Shown here: one piece after another, positions 60,481 through 64,000 of the stretch
Layout of the letters: each line of letters starts with the position of its first letter
Numbering within the stretch: the first letter of the stretch is position 1
NCBI GenBank assembly: GCA_036824005.1
Contig: DAITBA010000003.1
Coordinates: forward strand, 124,001-188,000
DNA from: DAITBA01 sp036824005
GTDB lineage: Bacteria > Pseudomonadota > Gammaproteobacteria > Burkholderiales > Rhodocyclaceae
Length of the DNA: 64,000 bases
Reading direction: 5' to 3'
The notes under the pieces: model-generated
Databases searched by the model: none
Seen by the model: the letters and a program-made list of their open reading frames with translations, nothing else
Told to the model about the DNA's origin: nothing
Translations under genes and position numbers: made by a program

Positions 60481-61661
60481 GGCAGTACTCCAAAGGCTTG
60501 GTTGACGCGACCCTGGGCGGCGATGAGGGCCAGCCGTGCCCGCTCTGCGGCGCGGTGGGCATCGTAATGGGCAGCCTGGGCTCGCAAGAGGGTGCTGAGG
60601 TCGCTCTCACCGAGCTGATACGCCTTGAGCGCCAGGGAAAGATTGTCGGCGGCCAGTGCGCGCCGGGATTCGGCGAGGTCCTGCTGCTGGCGGGCGGTGT
60701 CCACCTCGCGTCGGGCCTTCTCCTGCTCCAGCGACACCTTCAACTCCGCTTGGCGCAGCGCGGCACGCGCCTGCTCCGATTCGGCCTGGGCAGCGGCAAT
60801 CTGCGCCTGGGTCCGCGGCGTTCTGGAGAAGGGCAAGCGCACCCGCACGCCGATGCTGTTCGCGTAAGTTTCATTGAAATCCGCGCGCTCGCGTCGCACC
60901 AGCAGCGAGATCTCCGGGTGCTCCCGTGTCGCCGCTTGCGTTGCGCGCACCCGGGCATCGGCAGCCGCGGCGCTGGATCGGGCCATGGCGATGGCGGGGG
61001 CTTCCTGCTCCGGTGCGCCGACCGGCCGCTCGGCGGGCAGGTCGCCGCGGATCTCCAGCCCGGTGAGGGCGCGCAGCGTCAGGTCCGTCTCCAACTCCTT
61101 GCTCTGCGCTTCGGCCAGCGCCGATTGCGCGCCGAGCTGCTCGCTGCGCGCCAGGTTGGCGTCGAAGCGCGACACTTCACCGACTTGCAGACGCCGCTGC
61201 ACGTCGGCTTCCAGCCTGGCCGCAGTCTCCAGCCGATCGCGTGCCAGCGCGGTCTCGCCCCGGGCCAGGCTCAGTGCATGCCATGCGTCACGCACCTCGC
61301 CCGTCAGTGCCAGGCGCAGCGCCGTGCGCTGCGCTTCCAGCTCTGCGGATTCGCGCTCGGCCAAGCTCTGTTGGACGCTGCGCTGACCGGGCAGCCACAG
61401 GGGCATGCCAATCTCCGCCTCGTATTCCTGCTGTCCGTGATTGCGGTTGAGGCGGTCATTGCGGTTGCCGAGCGTCAGCGCGCCGGGGCCGGCGAACCAC
61501 GCCTGCGCGGCTTGCCGCTTCGCATCCAGCTCCACGATCCGACCATCCAGCAGGCGCGCCTGGGGATGGCGCGACCAGGCAGCATCGACGGCCTCGCGCA
61601 GGCTCTGCGCGCCAGCCACGCCCGATGCCAGGGCGAATAGCAGTGAAATGATCAGTCGCAT
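60477..61661 (-). CDS. Outer-membrane efflux channel (CzcC/CusC-like, TolC family)
   Basis: The predicted protein has 394 residues. After a signal peptide (MRLIISLLFALASGVAG) it shows two repeats of long amphipathic helices with REAVDAAWSRHPQARL and the usual Ala/Gln/Glu-rich heptads. It forms the exit duct of the RND complex. The ATG at 61661 has GAGAGGACG upstream. Confidence 0.9.
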   Translation of the reverse strand: MRLIISLLFALASGVAGAQSLREAVDAAWSRHPQARLLDGRIVELDAKRQAAQAWFAGPGALTLGNRNDRLNRNHGQQEYEAEIGMPLWLPGQRSVQQSLAERESAELEAQRTALRLALTGEVRDAWHALSLARGETALARDRLETAARLEADVQRRLQVGEVSRFDANLARSEQLGAQSALAEAQSKELETDLTLRALTGLEIRGDLPAERPVGAPEQEAPAIAMARSSAAAADARVRATQAATREHPEISLLVRRERADFNETYANSIGVRVRLPFSRTPRTQAQIAAAQAESEQARAALRQAELKVSLEQEKARREVDTARQQQDLAESRRALAADNLSLALKAYQLGESDLSTLLRAQAAHYDAHRAAERARLALIAAQGRVNQAFGVLP

Positions 61662-61710
61662 CGCGTCCTCTCGTTGCAAAGAACCGCGCAGGCGGACGAC
61701 GCGACAAGGA

Positions 61711-61726
61711 TGCTACATGCGTAGCA
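61711..61726. repeat. Short perfect inverted repeat upstream of the efflux channel gene
   Basis: TGCTAC ATGC GTAGCA lies 50 bases upstream of the channel ATG and downstream of the CzcI-like stop. It could be an operator or a processing hairpin. Confidence 0.4.
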
Positions 61727-61764
61727 GCAAATGCGAATCTGCTAATGGATGCCGCGCGCCCGTA

Positions 61765-62130
61765 TCAGACGGCGCTCGGCAAGGGTGGCCGTTGTGGCTG
61801 CTGAGGTATGACGGATGTCAGGGATCGGTCGGAGCGCGTCGGCGCCGCGTCGCCGTCCAACGATAATGCCCGGCCAGGCGTCACGGGCAGAAAGCCGGCA
61901 CAGGCCAGGTGGCAGAGATCACACTTGTCGCAGTTGAGGGAACCGGAATCGTGGCTCACCCGGTCGTCGCCGGCGTCGTGCCGATGCATGGCGTGGGCAT
62001 CGGCATGGTGGTGCTGCGACAGTGTCTCCTGATTGGCAGTCGCGGCATGTTTGCAGAACGGCATGACGATACCGGCCCATACCTGCAGCGGCAGCAGGAG
62101 CATCAGGGCCAGGGCAACGAGCCGTCTCAC
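61765..62130 (-). CDS. CzcI-like small secreted metal-resistance protein
   Basis: The predicted protein has 121 residues: signal peptide, then HHHADAHAMHRHD and a CDKCDLCHLAC cluster. A His-rich stretch followed by CxxCxxCHxxC is seen in CzcI/DUF2946-type proteins upstream of czcCBA and probably senses or buffers metals. It is the first gene of the minus-strand metal run. Confidence 0.8.
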   Translation of the reverse strand: MRRLVALALMLLLPLQVWAGIVMPFCKHAATANQETLSQHHHADAHAMHRHDAGDDRVSHDSGSLNCDKCDLCHLACAGFLPVTPGRALSLDGDAAPTRSDRSLTSVIPQQPQRPPLPSAV

Positions 62131-62173
62131 GATCCGATTTTCCTTTTCTTGCGTCAGGACGCAATTCTTCCAA

Positions 62174-62186
62174 AGACTGCAAGTCT
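62174..62186 (-). promoter_or_regulatory. Candidate operator upstream of the metal-efflux run
   Basis: AGACT-GCA-AGTCT is a perfect 5-3-5 dyad 44 bases upstream of the CzcI-like start. On the minus strand TTGCTA overlaps its upstream edge, as the -35 of MerR-type or two-component promoters often does. The regulator is not in the window. Confidence 0.4.
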
Positions 62187-62281
62187 AGCAATAAGTTCAG
62201 GGCGGGGAAACGGTGGAACGGATTGGCGGGGCTCGGCCGGCTGCGCTAACCTATTTCGACGGAGATCGAAACGGGGGGACG

Positions 62282-63475
62282 ATGAACGCGCCCGGCAGGA
62301 CGGCGCTGGTGCTTTCCGGTGGCGGCGCCCGCGCCGCCTACCAGGTCGGTGTGCTGGCGGCGATTCGCGAATTGCTGCCCGCGCCGCGCGCCAATCCGTT
62401 TCCCATCCTGTGCGGTACCTCTGCGGGCGCCATCAACGCGGCATCCCTTGCCGCGCAGGCGCAGGACTTTCACGCTGCGGTGACGGATCTGCTCGAGGTG
62501 TGGCGCAATTTCCACGCCGGCCAGGTCTATCGCGCCGATCCCGCCGGCATCGGCGTGTCCGGGGCGCGCTGGCTGTCGGCACTCATGTTCGGCTGGATGG
62601 TGAAGAACAGCCCGCGCTCCCTGCTCGACAACGCACCCCTGCGGGGCCTGCTGAGCGAACGGCTGCCGCTGGGCAACATCGAACATGCCATCGCCAGCGG
62701 CGCGCTCTACGCTATCAGCATCACCGCTTCGGGCTACTTCTCCGGACAGAGCATCAGCTTCTTCCAGGGCGGCGAGGGCATCCAGCCATGGCACCGGACC
62801 CAGCGCATGGGCGCGCGCGTCAGAATCGGCGTCGATCATCTGCTCGCCTCCAGCGCCATTCCCTTCATCTTTCCGGCCATCAAGCTGCATCGGGAATATT
62901 TCGGCGACGGCTCGATGCGGCAGCTGGCGCCCATCAGCCCGGCGATCCATTTGGGCGCCGAGCGCATTCTCGTCGTCGGCGCCGGCCGCATGACCGAGGA
63001 GTCCGGGCGCAAACGCGGCGACGTCTATCCGTCCCTGGCGCAGATCGCCGGCCATGCATTGGCGAGCATCTTTCTCGACAGCCTTTCTATGGACCTGGAG
63101 TTGTTGCAACGGATCAACAACACCCTTCGGGCGATGCCACCGGAGTTCCGACGGCAGTTCGGCATCGCCCTGCGACCGATCGAGACGCTGGTGATCGCCC
63201 CGAGCGAGAGGCTCGACTACCTCGCTGCCCGTCACGTCCGCAGCCTGCCCTGGCCGGTGCGGGTGTTGCTGCGCGGGGTCGGTGCGACCAGCCGCAACGG
63301 CTCGGCGCTGGCGAGTTACCTGCTCTTCGAGCAGCCCTACACGGAGGCTTTGATCGATCTCGGCTTCCGCGACACAATGGCCCGGCGCGACGAAGTCTGC
63401 CGCTTTCTAGACGTGCCCGTGCCGGACGAGGCGTTGCCGGCCGAGGCGCCTCACACCATCGGCAACAACTTGTAA
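62282..63475 (+). CDS. Patatin-like phospholipase
   Basis: The predicted protein has 397 residues and no signal peptide. The oxyanion loop is SGGGARAAYQVG, the nucleophile elbow CGTSAGAIN (GxSxG) and the catalytic Asp lies in FGDGSMRQLAP (DG motif). It should hydrolyse acyl esters of lipids with a Ser-Asp dyad. GGGGGGAC precedes the ATG. A short remnant of a similar gene is at 53222-53281. Confidence 0.9.
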   Translation: MNAPGRTALVLSGGGARAAYQVGVLAAIRELLPAPRANPFPILCGTSAGAINAASLAAQAQDFHAAVTDLLEVWRNFHAGQVYRADPAGIGVSGARWLSALMFGWMVKNSPRSLLDNAPLRGLLSERLPLGNIEHAIASGALYAISITASGYFSGQSISFFQGGEGIQPWHRTQRMGARVRIGVDHLLASSAIPFIFPAIKLHREYFGDGSMRQLAPISPAIHLGAERILVVGAGRMTEESGRKRGDVYPSLAQIAGHALASIFLDSLSMDLELLQRINNTLRAMPPEFRRQFGIALRPIETLVIAPSERLDYLAARHVRSLPWPVRVLLRGVGATSRNGSALASYLLFEQPYTEALIDLGFRDTMARRDEVCRFLDVPVPDEALPAEAPHTIGNNL

Positions 63476-63512
63476 ATTACTTAAACAGACCGTTTTATCC
63501 CTCTATTTCTTC

Positions 63513-63540
63513 TTGCGTATTTGCCATCCGCCGTTAAACT
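63513..63540 (+). promoter_or_regulatory. Weak promoter candidate before the D-Ala-D-Ala peptidase gene
   Basis: TTGCGT (63513-63518) and TAAACT (63535-63540) are 16 bases apart in an AT-rich gap, 46 bases before the start codon. Confidence 0.35.
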
Positions 63541-63585
63541 AATAGGCACCCAAAACGTTAGACCGCCCAGAAGGAGGGCGATCCC

Positions 63586-64000
63586 ATGAAGAATAAGGTC
63601 AGAATGGCGTTGCTGCTTGCGGCGCTGGCTGGACTGGCGCTGCCGGTCAGCGAGGCTGCGGCAGCCCCGAGCAAAAAAAAGCAGACGGTCAAGGCCGTCA
63701 AAACGACCAAGGCGGCCAAGCCGGTCACAGTCAAGAAATCGGCCGTAACCAAAGCCAAGCGCGTGGCGGTGAAGCCGCGCGCAGTCAGCTACGACGATGT
63801 GCAGGATGCCGACAACCTGCTTCTGCGCTCCCAGGCGGTGCTCGTTCAGGATCAGTCCTCGGGCGAGGTGCTGTTCGAGAAGAACTCCGACGCGGTGGTG
63901 GCGATTGCCTCGATCACCAAGCTCATGACCGCCATCGTCGTGCTCGATGCGCAGCTTAGCCTGACGGAGTCGCTGAGCATCGACGAGGCGGATGTGGACA
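63586..64000 (+). CDS. D-alanyl-D-alanine endopeptidase/carboxypeptidase (partial, runs off the window)
   Basis: The first 138 codons are present. A signal peptide (MKNKVRMALLLAALAGLALP) is followed by an unusual Lys-rich linker (about 30-65, KKKQTVKAVKTTKAAKPVTV) and the start of a low-molecular-weight PBP domain: VLVQDQSSGEVLFEKN and the serine-lysine motif SITK in IASITKLMTAIVVLD. This fits PbpG (PBP7) or DacA-like enzymes that trim peptidoglycan crosslinks. AAGGAGG precedes the ATG. Confidence 0.88.
   Translation, partial: MKNKVRMALLLAALAGLALPVSEAAAAPSKKKQTVKAVKTTKAAKPVTVKKSAVTKAKRVAVKPRAVSYDDVQDADNLLLRSQAVLVQDQSSGEVLFEKNSDAVVAIASITKLMTAIVVLDAQLSLTESLSIDEADVD

Overview
The window is a high-GC chromosomal segment of a Gram-negative bacterium, most likely a betaproteobacterium. 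The evidence is a general porin of the betaproteobacterial type with a C-terminal Phe, the rplU-rpmA-obgE-proB block, class I nrdAB with a roughly 950-residue NrdA, a Lys/Ala-rich histone-H1-like protein, PilSR and a MaeB-type malic enzyme. The combination of an Isp-type [NiFe] hydrogenase with a full cytochrome c maturation set resembles metabolically flexible Rhodocyclales or Nitrosomonadales relatives; that assignment is inference. The sequence is draft: exactly 100 Ns sit inside the histone-like gene.

Layout. 1-5.7 kb: the tail of trpC, a porin, a Uma2 remnant facing an intact Uma2 gene, then proB, obgE, rpmA and rplU on the minus strand, with copies of a dispersed inverted-repeat element in the gaps. 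5.8-6.9 kb: ispB and tRNA-Pro(CGG). 7.4-18.0 kb: one long minus-strand run, read as napF, ccmABCDEFGHI, a MoxR/RavA-like ATPase and its VWA partner. 18.3-25.7 kb: a plus-strand hydrogenase locus. It starts with three unusual accessory genes (stand-alone ABC ATPase, HypB-like GTPase, Fe-S protein) behind a Crp/FNR-type box, and continues with hynS-isp1-isp2-hynL. 26.0-29.9 kb: a small membrane protein, pilS, pilR and ampD. 30.1-34.3 kb: nrdA and nrdB behind a promoter with two NrdR-type boxes. 34.6-39.4 kb: the histone-like gene, an unknown 618-residue protein, a membrane-anchored lytic transglycosylase and an aminotransferase. 39.6-48.5 kb: GTP-dependent PEP carboxykinase, a FIST sensor overlapping a PAS-GGDEF-EAL protein, and maeB. 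48.8-53.0 kb: a second PAS-GGDEF-EAL protein and a secreted zincin-like protein. 53.3-62.1 kb: a minus-strand metal-resistance cluster (CzcI-like protein, CzcC/CzcB/CzcA-type efflux, small His-rich periplasmic proteins, DUF411 protein), ending with an amidohydrolase. 62.3-64.0 kb: a patatin-like phospholipase and the start of a D-Ala-D-Ala peptidase.

How the parts fit. The hydrogenase, its cytochrome b and HdrD/DsrK-like electron-transfer subunits, the NapF-type ferredoxin and the ccm genes together point to anaerobic or microaerobic respiration with periplasmic H2 oxidation. PckG and MaeB connect the C4 and C3 pools of central carbon metabolism. Two large c-di-GMP enzymes, both with apparently intact cyclase, phosphodiesterase and inhibitory-site motifs, suggest strong surface or motility control alongside PilSR.

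The best candidate for an undescribed system is the accessory trio at 18354-20517. It looks like a nucleotide-driven metal or cofactor assembly module dedicated to the adjacent hydrogenase. That function is inferred from motifs and position only.
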